A stretch of 64,000 nt of DNA, from contig NW_024464918.1 in assembly GCF_017591425.1 (NCBI RefSeq), forward strand, positions 11,034,001 through 11,098,000, written 5' to 3'. The translations under genes and the position numbers were made by a program. Shown in pieces: positions 1 through 11,038 of this stretch (positions within the stretch are counted from its first letter, which is position 1; every line of letters begins with the position of its first letter). Under the pieces are notes generated by a model, which saw nothing but the letters and a program-made list of their open reading frames with translations, was not told the origin of the DNA and made no database searches. This stretch comes from Ochotona curzoniae. Lineage: Eukaryota > Chordata > Mammalia > Lagomorpha > Ochotonidae.

Positions 1-927
1 TCTTATGAAAATAAGGTTTATGCTTCACCCCCTTCACATGTCTCGTCTGGATAGACAGAAGCTCTGTGCTCTGTAGCCAGGCACTCAGGAACTGGCAGAT
101 AAAATCTTGCATTTGGTAGAGTTGAATCATTGTAATCCTAATCTTCCATATGTGCTTCACATTGCAAAAACTAGAGTGGAGCACTGTGAATAAACCTCTT
201 ATTGTCTTGTCCAGAAAGTGACTCTCATTGCTTTGGCTCTTATTCCATGGATGAGAACTAAATACCTGTCCAGTCCAACTGTTACAGAGCTGAAAAATAC
301 AGAAGCCAGAATGATGGCTTTCTTCCATTTCAGGACATTTTGATTTTATTTGTTTATTGAGCAATAGAAACATTTCTTGTAAAGAAATAATATTTTAAAG
401 AAGAGTAAAATTGGGCGACTGGAAGCAAGACCAGAGTCTTGTATCCCTGCCTGTATGCCTTTACTTATAGCAACCATGCCTTGCAATTATACTGAAGGTG
501 TCTCCATGTAGGGCACTTCTGTGCCTCGCAAGAGAACTGCGTGGTCTCATGATGTCTAATGTCACTGCAAAGTTTCAATGTTCTATTTGTAAATAATGAA
601 TCTTTCTGGAGATGTATTAAGGCAGTTGTTAAAAACTTGTGGTCAACTCTTCAGGACTTTGGGTAATGTAAATTTTCAAAGAAAACATAGCGTGTTAGTA
701 TATAAAATGAAAAATAATCTACCCATAGTTTCTATCAAAATTAATTGTTATCTTTTAAGACTTCTCCAAATTCATACTCACATACAGTTATAGTTGGAAT
801 TTTGTATTTTTTTATTTCACATTTTATCTTAAGTATTTTTGAATTCTGTTTGGGCTTTTAGTTGGTTATCTTCATAAATGTAGTAATGACTGAACTGAGC
901 TAACTCAGTCTTTTCAAAATTTGTTTT
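1..927. other. AT-rich sequence without a recognised feature
   Basis: I see no gene, repeat family or RNA gene here. The short open frames present (up to about 65 codons) show no protein-like composition. It reads as unique intergenic or intronic sequence. Confidence 0.5.
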
Positions 928-1250
928 GTTTTATTTGAAAGGCAGAGGGAGGAAAAAGAGGCACAGAGAGAGATTGAAAGAAGTCTTGCATACATTGGTT
1001 TACCTCCCAATTGCCACAGCAGCCAAGACCGGGTCAGGGTGATACCAGGAAATTGGATCTCAGTCCGGGAATCCTGCATGGGTGGCAGAATGCCAAGTAT
1101 TTAGGCCATCACGTGCTGTCAGCCAGATTGCACTTTGTCAGGAAGCTGAAGTGGAAGTGGAACATCTAGAACCTTAACCAGGCATATAGAAATGGGAGGA
1201 ATATGGGCATCCCAAGCAGTCAGTTAACTGCTGTGACACACGCCTATCTC
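928..1250 (-). mobile_element. Old CSINE (lagomorph C-repeat), reverse orientation
   Basis: The left edge is the complement of the SINE tail (tttgttttatttgaaaggca), followed by the GA-rich block and a recognisable but heavily mutated body. The right end, near 1220-1250, is the decayed tRNA-like head. No target-site duplication is visible. Divergence is high, which puts this in an older CSINE subfamily. Confidence 0.8.
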
Positions 1251-1455
1251 CTAAATCAATCTTCAGTGCAATAATTGAGCATTTTAATTACATTTCTGGA
1301 GATGTTTCAACCTAATGATTTGGCAATAATAATGAATAATACTAGGAATTAAGAGAAAACCAAAGAAGCTTATAACGAGAAGAAATTTGTCTGAAAGAAG
1401 TTAGTATACGGAGTGGTAGACTCTGTAATCCAGCAGATATGAGCTGAAACTAGAA

Positions 1456-1592
1456 TGAAGCAAATACTTGCTGAGTGTACTAAGTATATTTTTAAAGTAC
1501 TTTTTGCTACCTACCTCACTTTTCCCTCACAACAACCAGTGAAAAACATGTCTGTCACTCAAGTTACAGAGAAGCAAACTGAATCTGAGAGT
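1456..1592 (-). mobile_element. MIR (tRNA-derived mammalian-wide SINE), reverse orientation
   Basis: The segment contains the reverse-complement MIR core, with ctcacaacaacc followed by a block resembling 'tttacagatgaggaaactgag' (here ttacagagaagcaaactgaa). It is strongly diverged, as expected of an element predating placental radiation. A 64-codon open frame overlapping it is incidental. Confidence 0.55.
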
Positions 1593-2429
1593 TTATTTTT
1601 TGTCTGGGGTTATAGGTTGAATAGTGGCTTCTTATGCACTGAAAGCTAGACCTGTGTGTTTACTCATTCTACATTCTTGCATCCCCCTAATGCGGGTCTT
1701 TAAAAACAACTAGGTGTGAGGAAATATTGGTGAAGAGGCATTGTAATCCTTTTGCTAACATTACCCACAGCCACTGTTAATTTTCCTTTTCAAATTGTAA
1801 TCAATCATTTAAAATTGCATCGAAATTTAGGTTAAAAATATAAAATAAAATGCCAACGAAAATTTTTAATTCGGGTTAATGTGCTTCCATGATTCATTTT
1901 TTTCCATAGAATTAATGAGAATCACCAAGTGACAGATTATTCTGTGGGCTAATATTAATTCTGTCTTTTAACCCAATAAGAATACATAATGCATCATATA
2001 AATCAAGCCTTTCAAGAAAACAACTTGTTTAACTGCCTTCAAATCAGTGTACTCAATAGTAATGACTCTACTCATTTTGCAAAAGAGAGGAAGCATAATA
2101 ACTATTAATTTTTCAAATAGTAATAAATCTTATGCTAACATAGCTTAGCTGTGCATAATACTGGCAAGTGTATATAGGAACAAAAATATAAAGTTGAACA
2201 TCTGCTGTCTTCTTGATGAGTTAGTGTTCTTCATGTCAGTTGATGTAAGGACATTGTGTTTTTAAAAAATATAGCATAATATTTTCTCCTGAGGTAGATA
2301 TCACAAGTTTTGTCCCTGTTTTAAGATGTGGCCAAAAGTATCTGTAGCCTAAGTCATTTTAATTATTGTCTATATTTTATATTTGGAATAATGCTGGCCA
2401 TGATGATGATTCCTCAAAAATGCACAAGC
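1593..2429. other. AT-rich sequence, nothing recognised
   Basis: No gene or repeat family is identifiable. Composition is AT-rich with several runs of A or T under 10 bases. Confidence 0.5.
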
Positions 2430-2715
2430 CATTTTCTCTAGAACCTGAGAATGTCTTACATTGTGCAGCACATAACACTTTGCAGACATAATTAAGAGTA
2501 TTAGCCAGATCTTAAAATTAGGAAATTACTGCAGATTATCCAATCTAGGAGATCAAGAATGTCCACTCTTATAAGGCCGAAGCAGGAAGGCTAGATATAA
2601 ACATTAACATTGAAATGTTTCTATCACCTTTTCTGAGTAGGACTGAGTTGTCATCCCACACTCTTACTTGTCAGTCCAGTATGGCCGCATTTCCATGATG
2701 CTGCTGTGTCTGATC
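2430..2715. mobile_element. Ancient interspersed repeat, family not assigned
   Basis: The block around 2440-2590 (aacctgagaatgtcttaca, ctttgcagacataattaaga, a later cttataag) resembles a common mammalian repeat containing 'actttgcagatgtgattaag' and 'ccttataagag', usually found in old LTR or MaLR-related elements. I could not decide the family or orientation by eye. Confidence 0.4.
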
Positions 2716-2821
2716 CTTCTCAGGAGATAATTCTCAAGGGGAAGTAGCGTGAGATTCCAGGAAGCATTATGCACACTGAATGCCACGCCATTTGTACTTT
2801 TCTATGGGTAAACACTCTAAT

Positions 2822-3118
2822 TTTTTTAAAAGGATTTATTTATTTTTATTGGAAAGTCAGATTTACAGAGTGGAGAGAAGGAGAGGAAGATCTCCTGTCA
2901 GCTAATTTACTCCCCAGGTGGCCACAACACTCAGAACTGAGCCGATCTGAAGCCAGGAGCTAGAAACTTCTTTCAAGTTGCCCACATGGGTGCAGGGTCC
3001 CAAGGCTTTGGGCCGTCCTCAACTGCTTTCCCAGGTCACAAACAGGGAGCTGGATGGGAAGAGGGGCCACAGGAATTAGAATCGGTGCCCATATGGGATC
3101 CAATGTGTGCAAGGCCTC
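2822..3118 (-). mobile_element. CSINE, reverse orientation, 5' head truncated
   Basis: The tail complement (aaggatttatttatttttat) is followed by the GA block, the body, and the conserved segment cccatatgggatcc at 3090-3103. The match stops shortly after that segment, so the first 30 or so bases of the head, with the A box, are missing. No target duplication was found. Confidence 0.85.
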
Positions 3119-3266
3119 CTCCTCTGTGCTGCAAACTCGATCTTTAATAAAGAAATGTATACTGGGGGTGGGGTAGTTCTCCTTTCGCAGTTGATTTCCC
3201 AACCATGCTTTTGGGTCTCTGGGCTTCTTCACTTCTTTTTCTCTGACTCACTTGTGCTAGGTAGAT

Positions 3267-3615
3267 GCGTGCAGGCATTTTCTTTCTTTTACTTTTTTTT
3301 TTTTTAAGATTTATTTATTTATTGGAAAGTCAGATATACAGAGAGGAGGAGAGACAGAGAGGAAGATCTTCTATTCAATGATTCACTCCCCAAGTGAGCA
3401 CCACGGCCGGTGCTATGCCGATCTGAAGCCAGAATCCAGGAACTTCTTCCGGGTCTCCCACGTGGGTGCAGGGTCCCTCCCAGGCCACAAGCAGGGAGCT
3501 GGATGGGAAGTGGAGCTGCCAGGATTAGAACCGGCGTCCATATGGGATCCTGGCATGTTCAAGGCGAGGACTTTAGCTGCTAGGCCACGCTGCCGGGCCC
3601 GCGTGCAGGCATTTT
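3267..3615 (-). mobile_element. Full-length CSINE with 15-bp target-site duplication
   Basis: The element spans about 3282-3600 and runs from a poly-T tract (3293-3305) through a near-consensus body to the head complement ending gccgggccc. It is flanked by perfect direct repeats gcgtgcaggcatttt at 3267-3281 and 3601-3615, the mark of L1-mediated retroposition. An open frame of 86 codons inside it belongs to the SINE. Confidence 0.93.
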
Positions 3616-3977
3616 TACACTATTTAAACAAACCCTAATTTTACTATACAATGAAATTCTGCTTTGATTTCTTATCTCTTTGAAGGCAAGAACCTGGAAT
3701 GTAGCCTAAGTTGCATACTCCCATAACATCACTAGTTCCATTGACATGATTTTAGAAGTTCTAGTTAGAAAATATAATAATTGTTTTTATTTTATACACT
3801 GACAATACATAATCCAAAATTAAAGTTCAAAAAAAAAAGACCTCATTTTTAGAATCATCAAAATAAATAACACAGTTAGGAATAAAGTTAATGGGGCTTA
3901 AACATACATTGAATGAAAGGAACTGCAGACTGCATATACAGATGAAAAGACAATTCTACTCATAGTTTAGAAAACCT
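3616..3977. other. AT-rich sequence, nothing recognised
   Basis: Contains an A-run at 3829-3838. No gene or repeat family is identified. Confidence 0.5.
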
Positions 3978-4291
3978 AATATTGTGGGCCTCGTGCAGTA
4001 GCCTAATGGCTAAAGCCCTCACTTTGCGTGCGCTGGGATCCCATATGGGCGCTGGTTCATATCCTGTCTGCTCCACTTCCCCTCCAACTTGCTTTTGGCC
4101 TGGGAAAGCAGTAAATGACAGCTCAAAGCCTTGGGACCTTGCACCCATGTGGGAGAGCCAGAAGAAGCTCCAGTCAGCTCAGCTCCAACCGTTGTATCCA
4201 TATCTTTCTCTAGCTCTCTTTCTCCCTCTGAATCTGCCTTTCCAATAAAACAAATAAATAAATATTAAAAAAATAAGAAAAACAATATTGT
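3978..4291 (+). mobile_element. CSINE, forward orientation, short target duplication
   Basis: The head starts at about 3986 (gggcctcgtgcagtagccta) and includes the A-box region and a decayed B box (ggttcatatcc). The tail ends in aataaataaatatt. Direct repeats aatattgt at 3978-3985 and 4284-4291 flank it. Moderate divergence suggests middle age. Confidence 0.88.
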
Positions 4292-4424
4292 TAAAATATC
4301 CACACTACCCAAAGTGATGTATCAATGCATTGTAATCTCCAAAAAATAACAATGATAATTTAAAAATAGATTCAAAAAATTCCTAAATTCAGGTGGAACA
4401 TTTGGGGAGTGAGATAGGAATAGG

Positions 4425-4490
4425 TGATTTTGGTCTGTCTTTCTCTCCCTCTGTCTCTCTTCCTCTCTCTTTCCTTCTGAGGGCTTGTGT
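4425..4490 (+). repeat. CT-rich simple sequence
   Basis: A polypyrimidine tract of mixed tct and tctc units interrupted by single purines. It may be a remnant of a CSINE tail, but too little is left to assign. Confidence 0.5.
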
Positions 4491-4559
4491 CTATGCTTTT
4501 CAAACAATTTTTTAAAATGAATGAAAATAAAATATCAAGAAAATGAGTTAAAGTTAAAT

Positions 4560-5245
4560 GGATAGACATCTATAGAAAGAAAGTAGTAAGCAATATGTAT
4601 GTGGAAAAATTCTGAATGTTAGTAATCATCAAGAGAATTCTAATCAAAACCCTGCTGCTTAATTCCTGTTGGAATGTCATTATGCCAACACAGATAAATA
4701 GTTTTAGCAAGGATATGGAAATTTTCAAATGCTTACACATAGGTAATCATAAGACAAAATGGAGTAGTTCTTACAGAAAATATTATGTAGTTTTTTCAAT
4801 AAATTAAAAATAGAATTCTCATATGTCTGTTGACTTCATCTCGTTGATTGGAACACTATTCACAATAGGCAAGATGTAATGCCTTCTCGTGTGTTAATGC
4901 ATTTCCAAAATTAAGTAAATGAAATGCATACAGCAGAATATTATTATCTTTAAGAAAGAAGGGAATGGTGAAATATCTGACAGTGTGAGTCTTAGAGTAT
5001 AGTGCCAACTGCTCTAATTCATACACACAGGACTATTTTCTTATTCTACTTTTGTGAAGGGTCTGAAATAGTCTCAGAAACAGAACTGAATGGAGCTTGC
5101 CAGGGCTGCAGGAGAGGAGAAATGACGAGCTGCTACTCAGTGGTCATCACATTTCAATTGCGTAAGATAACTTTTAGAGCTCTACTATGTAACATTGTGC
5201 TCATATTAATGTATTCTACACTGAAGATATTGTTGAGATGATAGA
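4560..5245 (+). mobile_element. Old L1 (L1M-type) 3' end: ORF2 terminus and 3' UTR
   Basis: The order of landmarks matches the end of mammalian L1 ORF2: the 'aatcaaaacc' region (4641-4650), a 'ggatatggaaattttcaaatgc' analogue near 4711, 'aaattaaaaatagaattctcatatg' near 4800, 'cactattcacaataggcaagatg' near 4854-4876 and 'gaatattattatctttaagaaag' near 4938. The 3' UTR signature 'cagaactgaatggagcttgccagggctgcaggag' lies at 5080-5114. The reading frame is broken by stops and indels, so it is a dead 5'-truncated copy. Confidence 0.75.
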
Positions 5246-5830
5246 TCTGATCTCTTATATAGTTTTTTTTTTAACCATAATGAAATAAAACAGTTGTGGA
5301 CCAAATACAGTATAAAACAAACAGAATCAGATAGGGACACCATTGGTCATTTGGAGATATTCTGATCCTGTTACAATGACTTTAATTTTGGAATTTTCTT
5401 GTGTTTTTTTAATATACTACCTCAAACTATACCCTAGTCTATCTAATCTCCTTTTCTGTATTTTTAATAGCACTCAGTGGACTCAACAAAGTTGGTTGCT
5501 GTGGAAACATAAGTCTTCCTTCTTCAAAAATATTTTTCAATAATAAATGTCACCATGTAATTCTTTTCTCAAGTTTCCCCTAAATTTTCAGTTGCTAGGG
5601 AGTTTCTCTCTTCCATTTATTGAACAACATTGGACAAATGTTTTTGCTGCAAATTCCAAGCAAAGGCATTGCTCCAATATTTTAAATTTAATTACAGTTT
5701 TGACATGTGAAGATAGGGCATGAGGCAATTCAACAAGGATAAATAAAAGCATCTTGTTCTTGGATTACTTAGCATTAGAAAGACAAAAAAACTAAATGGT
5801 GAAGCAAGTATCTGGCTTGGCAGTAATTAA
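5246..5830. other. AT-rich sequence, nothing recognised
   Basis: No gene or family recognised between the L1 fragment and the next CSINE. An open frame of 66 codons at 5343-5543 has no protein-like features. Confidence 0.5.
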
Positions 5831-6186
5831 AGAAATACTCCAGGACCCAGCGGTGTGGCCTGGCAGCTAAAGTCCTCGCCATGAATGCACCGGGATCCCA
5901 TATGGGCGCCGGTTCTAATCCCGGCAGCTCCACTTCCCATCCAGCTCCCTGCTTGTGGCCTGGGAAAGCAGTAGAGGATGGCCCAAAGCTTTGGGACCCT
6001 ACATCCACATGGGAGACCTGGAGGAAGTTCCTGGCTCTGGATCGGCATAGCACCAGCCATTGTGGTCACTTGGGGAGTGAATCATCAGATGGAATATCTT
6101 CCTCTCTATCTCTCCTCCTCTCTATATAACTGACTTTGTAGTAAAAATAAATAAATCTTAAAAAATAAAACAAGAAATAATTCCAG
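5831..6186 (+). mobile_element. Full-length CSINE, forward
   Basis: The element occupies about 5844-6172. The head (ggacccagcggtgtggcctg) and a good B box (ggttctaatcc) are kept, and the tail is aaataaataaatctt followed by an A-rich run. Imperfect flanking repeats agaaatactccag (5831-5843) and agaaataattccag (6173-6186) look like its target duplication. Confidence 0.9.
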
Positions 6187-6699
6187 TCCTAAATATGTGT
6201 ATTCTAGTTACTGATGTGCATACTATGCTTAATCATCATTTGAGAAGTGGAGAATTTCTTTTCTACCCAGGATGATTTGGATAATTGTAACATCCTTCAG
6301 GGATCATACAAAATTATCAATTTAAAAATAAGCCCTATGCAGATTTCTTGAAATTTGAGTCATATGAATGATTGCTTTGGCATGATTTAACAGACTTTTT
6401 ATACCACCAAGGCTGGACATTCTCCACACTACATGTTCACATAAAAACACAGATATCTTCTGCTTCACCAATTTTCACAGCTGAATTTTAACATTTATTT
6501 TTATAATAGTAAAATATTTTGTCTTATTTTTCACTGATGCTCTTTGATAACAGACGAATTTACGTATGTCCAGAGAAGCAAATTAATTGATGATGAGCTG
6601 ATCTCCTCTGATTTTCTTTGTTGAATATCTACAGCTTAGATAGATGAGTCTCCAATAAGAAGTACTGAAGTTAGTTTTAATAGGAGAAATCACTAACAG
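6187..6699. other. AT-rich sequence, nothing recognised
   Basis: No gene or repeat recognised. Confidence 0.5.
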
Positions 6700-6880
6700 G
6701 ATTGATGAACTTGGGCCCAACACAATAGCCTAATGGCTACATGAGCTCAGCTCAGCTCAGCACTGGTCATTGCGGTCATTTGGGGAGTGAATCAGAGAAT
6801 TGAATATCTTTCTCTATCTCCCTCCTTTCTTAAATGTGAGTTTCCAATAAAAAAAAAGTCTTAAAAGAATTGAAGAATTA
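6700..6880 (+). mobile_element. Internally deleted CSINE (about 154 bp)
   Basis: The head (gggcccaacacaatagccta, from 6713) runs to about 6742 and then joins directly to the distal body (cactggtcattgcggtcatt) through a ctcag-repeated junction near 6745-6762. About half the SINE, including the B box, is missing. The normal tail follows. Imperfect flanking repeats (6700-6712, 6867-6880) suggest that this is one insertion rather than two pieces. Confidence 0.8.
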
Positions 6881-7045
6881 CAAACATGTCTAGCATGCAA
6901 ATAGAAAAAATATGTATAATTGGGAACATTTCATGTAAAACCTTTAGCTTTTGTCTTAGATTTTCAAGTATTGATGCTTTGTTTTTTAAAAAAGTACATG
7001 TCATGAAACTTGAATAGTAGAGATTGAATAAAATATAAATTACTC

Positions 7046-7315
7046 CTTTTTAAATGATTTATTTATTTTTATTGGAAAGACAAATTTACAAAGAAAAGGA
7101 GAGGCAGAGAGAAAGATCTTCTATCTGTTGTTTCACTCCCCAAATGGCCATAACAGCTAGGGCTGAGCTGATCAGAAGCCAGAAGCCTCCTCTGGGTCTC
7201 CCAAGTGTGTACAGGTTTCCAAGAAATTGGGCAGTTGTCCACTGCTCTCCAGGAACGTAAGTAGAGAATCAGAAACGGAGCAGCAGGACATGGTGCCAGC
7301 CACCAAAGTTACTGC
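7046..7315 (-). mobile_element. CSINE, reverse orientation, head lost
   Basis: The tail complement, GA block and body are clear up to the region normally followed by the B box. The head is replaced by unrelated sequence after about 7310. A 68-codon open frame inside it is SINE sequence. Confidence 0.82.
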
Positions 7316-7427
7316 TTTCAATCTTTGTTTCTACTTGTTTGATAGAACAGCTATTGGTGATTGACATTTTCTCAAGCCTGTGTTTCTTATGGAGGTTTTG
7401 AATTTGTATCTACCCACAATACATTAA

Positions 7428-7745
7428 AAAGTTTTTAAGTTTTATTGGAAAGGCAGATTTACTGAGCAGGGACACAGAGAAAAAGATCTTCATCCGCTGG
7501 TTCACTCCCTAAATGGCAGGCAAAGGTAGGAGCTGAGGTGATCTGGAGCCAAGTGTCGGGAGTTTCTTCCAGGTCTTCCATATGGGTATAGGGATGAAAG
7601 GCTTTGCACCATTCTCTGCCGTTTTACTTGGCCACAAACAGGGAGCTGGATAGGAAATACAGGAGTCCCGGCACAAACTGGTGCCCATATGGGTTGCCAG
7701 TGCCTGCAGGCAGAAGATTAGCTAGTTGAGCCATCATATTGTCAT
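7428..7745 (-). mobile_element. CSINE, reverse orientation, older
   Basis: Starts at a shortened tail complement (aagttttattggaaaggca) and runs through a full body with cccatatggg at 7684-7693 to a decayed head near 7735. Several short indels mark it as older than its right-hand neighbour. Confidence 0.82.
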
Positions 7746-7760
7746 TGCCTTGATTATATT

Positions 7761-8121
7761 CTGAGCCCTAGGTTTTTTATTTTAAAGATTTATTTTTATT
7801 ATTTTTTTTATTGGAAAGGCGGATATACAGAGAGGAGAGACAGAGAGGAAGAGCTTCCGTCCGATGATTCACTCCCTAAGTGAGCGCAAAGGCCAATGCT
7901 ATGCCAATCCGAAGCCAGGAGCCTCTTCCGGGTCTCCCACGTGGGTGCAGGGTCCCAAAGCTTTGGGCCGTCCTCGACTGCTTTCCCAGGCCACAGGCAG
8001 GGAGCTGGAAGGGAAGCGGAGCTGCCAGGATAGAACCGGCGCCCATATGGGATCCTGGGCGTGCAAGGCAAGGACCTTAACCACTTGCGCCACCGCGCCG
8101 GGCCCCTGAACCCTAGGTTTT
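7761..8121 (-). mobile_element. Young full-length CSINE with 16-bp target duplication
   Basis: The element (about 7777-8105) is close to the best copies in the window. Its head complement cttaaccacttgcgccaccg belongs to the young subfamily, and its tail has the interrupted form ttattatttttttt. Flanking repeats ctgagccctaggtttt (7761-7776) and ctgaaccctaggtttt (8106-8121) differ at one base. It inserted into a MIR element, whose body continues on the right. Confidence 0.93.
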
Positions 8122-8285
8122 ACAACTGAAGCTAGACAAGTCATCAAACTGTAAAGTTTCTCAATTTTAAAATGAGTTTTTAATGATATTTGCTTAATAG
8201 GGTTAAGATAACATCAGTCAGGATAATGCACATAAAATACTTAGCAAAATGATTGTCAGCATATAGCAATTGTTGTTATACGTAA
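8106..8285 (+). mobile_element. MIR element interrupted by a CSINE
   Basis: After the SINE, the sequence follows the MIR order: a 'caagtcatcaaactg' block, 'ctcaattttaaaatgag', 'aatagggttaagataa', 'atgcacataaaatacttagcaaaatg', then 'agcatatagcaattgttgttat'. These match the MIR core and 3' part (counterparts 'caagtcacttaacc', 'tcagtttcctcatctgtaaaatg' and 'gcacatagtaagcgctcaataaatg'). Its 5' part probably lies before 7761. Confidence 0.72.
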
Positions 8286-8492
8286 GTGTATGTTTTATAG
8301 AAATTGTGTATTTTTATTCAAATTCTTGAATTTTAAGTAAAATATTTCTGGGCTCCTTAGTTTATTTCTATTATAGTGATTTAAAGACCTGGCTGAGATT
8401 TCCATGGTAAAGAGTTAGAAGGATTACTAAAGTTTCTGTTCAGAGCTTAATGTAGGTCTCAGCCTCTAATATAAACTTTAAAGTTAAAACCA

Positions 8493-8773
8493 ACGCCCCG
8501 GGATCCCATATGGGCGCCGGTTCTGTCCCAGCAGCCCCGCTTCCCTTCCAGATCCCTGCCTGTGGCCCGGGAAGGCAGTCGAGGATGGCCCAAAGCTTTG
8601 GGACCCTGCACCCGCGTGGGAGACCCGGAAGAGGCTCCTGGCTTCGGATTGGCATAACATCGGCCGTTGGGCTCACTTGGGGAGTGAATCATCGAATGGA
8701 AGATCTTCCTCTCTGTCTCTCCTCTCTGTATATCTGCCTTTCCAATAAAAATAAAATAAATCTTTAAAAAAAT
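8493..8773 (+). mobile_element. CSINE, forward, 5' truncated in the head
   Basis: Sequence starts abruptly at gccccgggatcccatatggg, so the A-box portion is absent. The rest, through ccaataaaaataaaataaat, is close to the young consensus. Truncation at the 5' end is typical of incomplete reverse transcription. I did not find a convincing target duplication. Confidence 0.9.
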
Positions 8774-9394
8774 AGTACATGAGTTCTTTACACAGTCTCC
8801 TCCAATGATTATCTCTTGTAACACAGCTTCTATCCCAGTGTTGGGATAGAATAGCAGTGCTAATGAGAGAAAATAAAGGAGACTATATTAAAGGTTCACA
8901 CAAAAATCCCAATTATGCATAATGTCATAATTTGGATAAATAGTTCATCATTTTTATTGGCCAATGAAATCTTCAGAATTATGCTATTAAGGGAAATACT
9001 GCAAATTTACAATGGTTTCGTGGTTCCAGAGCCTGTTGCCACTATTATTTGCATGGCTGATTTATGGCCAAATGCCTAACCTCAAATCTCCTCTTGTTTT
9101 TCTATTACTATGAAACCATCTGCAATGCTTTCAGAGAAAATGCTTCCTGATGTCATAATATTATGACAGACTTGATGATATTAAATAGAATAGTACAGAA
9201 TATGGGTAAGAATTTTAAAAGAAATATATTGGTTTGTCCAGCTAGTACAAGTCATCTTGTTTCCCTTCATACATTGCCTGAGTTATGATGTCCTTTCTAG
9301 TTCTTTTTGGCTTTTAAGCTGAGCTCAGGTTGTGTTTTTGGACTTAATTTCTTAATGGACAAAAATCACAGACACATTGTTTTACTCACCATGG
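8774..9394. other. Unique-looking sequence, nothing recognised
   Basis: No gene or repeat family seen. Confidence 0.5.
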
Positions 9395-10000
9395 TCTTGA
9401 ATGTCCACTGCATGCCAGCTACTCATTAGGTGTTTGGGAATGAAAACCCTGTAACCCATGGAGCTTCTATTGCAATAAGGGGATATAGGTAACAGACAGT
9501 AAATATTATAAGGAATTAAATTGTGCTTGGCTAAGGAGTGTGATAAGTATAATGAGAATAAAAGGAAATAGGCATTTAAAAGGCATGAGAGCAGAGCAGG
9601 TTGCAACCCCAGCTGTGGTGGTTATGATGATTTTCTGACAAAGTGAGTTGTGAACAAAGACATGAAAGAAGTCGGGTGATGTGTTTCGTAACTATTTGGG
9701 GAAGACCATTCATAAAGAGGAAAATGTTTTGCATTGTTACATGCAAATTATCATTCGAAAGTGTGTCGGTAGCATTCATGGAACAGCCAGGAGACCTCTG
9801 TACCTGCTGGTAAGCATGTGGAGTGAGGAAGAGAAGTAAGATCAGTGGGAGGTGGGCTTTCTGTGGCTGCACAGAGCCACAGAAATGCAAATAGTCTTGA
9901 AATTCTCTTACCAGAGAATGGCTTTGACTTTGAGTAAATAGGAGGAGCCATGCAAGAATGAATTTTGAGCAGCTGTGCTATTTGAATCACTTTTTAAAGA
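9395..10000 (-). mobile_element. L2 (LINE2) fragment, reverse orientation
   Basis: Contains the complement of the L2 3' region: 'tgcatgcc..ctactcattaggtgtttggg', 'cccatggagcttctattg', 'aacagacagtaaatattataagg', then the distal block with 'gacatgaaagaagt' and near the right end 'ggaggagccatgcaagaatgaattttgagcag'. Strongly diverged. Two minus-strand open frames (up to 104 codons) within it have no recognisable domain. Confidence 0.65.
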
Positions 10001-10456
10001 AATTGCACAGTTTTGCTAAGGTCCTTTTTACCGGCACTATGTGCAGTGTTATGCCACACTCCAGAATCCGATTTATTTTTTGTGGATACCTGTCATCACA
10101 CTTGCCTTTAATCAAATTACAATAAATGATTAAAATGTATCGACATTTCTATTTTAAATATTGAAGTTATCAGAACAGTGCTAAAAATAGTGGTTTCAAC
10201 TTCCTAAACCTAAAATTTGACTAATTTAAAATAACTTTCTCTGTCTACTTATTATCACTCTTCAAAATGCCTCAGGCGATTTTTGCAGTTTCTGTCCTGT
10301 TTTTAACAGTACATAATCAGCTCTATTTTAAATAAAAGAGTTAATGAATTCGTAATAGTTTTCTTCAACTTACTCTGCATATTAGTTTTATTTGGTAGAT
10401 TTTTTTTAAAAAAGCTAGACTTTTTAGCAGGAAGGTACATGCAGTAAAATTACATG
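10001..10456. other. AT-rich sequence, nothing recognised
   Basis: No gene or repeat family seen. Confidence 0.5.
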
Positions 10457-10666
10457 TGCCTCTGCCTGTTCTTTTTTTTTTTTTTAAAGATTTATTTTTA
10501 TTATTTTTTCATTGGAAAGGTGGATATACAGAGAGGAGAGACAGAGAGGAAGAGCTTCCGTCCGATGTTTCACTCCCCGAACCGGCGCCCATATGGGATC
10601 CCGGGCGTGCAAGGCGAGCACCTTAACCACTGCGCCACTGTGCCGGGCCTGCCTCTGCCTGTTCTT
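10457..10666 (-). mobile_element. Internally deleted mini-CSINE with perfect 17-bp target duplication
   Basis: The element is only about 176 bp (10474-10649). Read on the minus strand it has an intact young-type head through the B-box start ggttc, then jumps to the distal body (ggggagtgaa) and a normal tail. Around 150 bp of the central body is absent. Perfect direct repeats tgcctctgcctgttctt at 10457-10473 and 10650-10666 show a recent insertion. Deletion before or after insertion cannot be told from one copy. Confidence 0.92.
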
Positions 10667-11034
10667 AATTCAGGTGAATGCATTATAAGAATCCAATCAC
10701 TGGGTTTGAGATCTTGAAACAGAATAAAACGTTGGTCAAACCAAAGGAAGTAGGTCAGTTCACAGGTTGCTTGCCTCAACCACTGGATCAGTTGGTTTCA
10801 CTCCTTATTTTCCCAGCAGATTTCACACAAAACTCTCTCAAAAGAGTTTAAAATTGTATTAAATGTGATTATTGTAATCTATCTAATTGTAGATAGAACT
10901 GTATCCAAAGAGCTAGTTCTTAAAGGTTTTAATTTTTAATGCTAAAAACACTATTCTGTTTAAATAAAATCACTTAATGTTCAAATTAAAGCTAGTTAAG
11001 TTTTATTTATTATGCAGGGTACTTAAGACACATG
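10667..11034. other. AT-rich sequence, nothing recognised
   Basis: No gene or repeat family seen. Confidence 0.5.
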
Positions 11035-11038
11035 ACTT

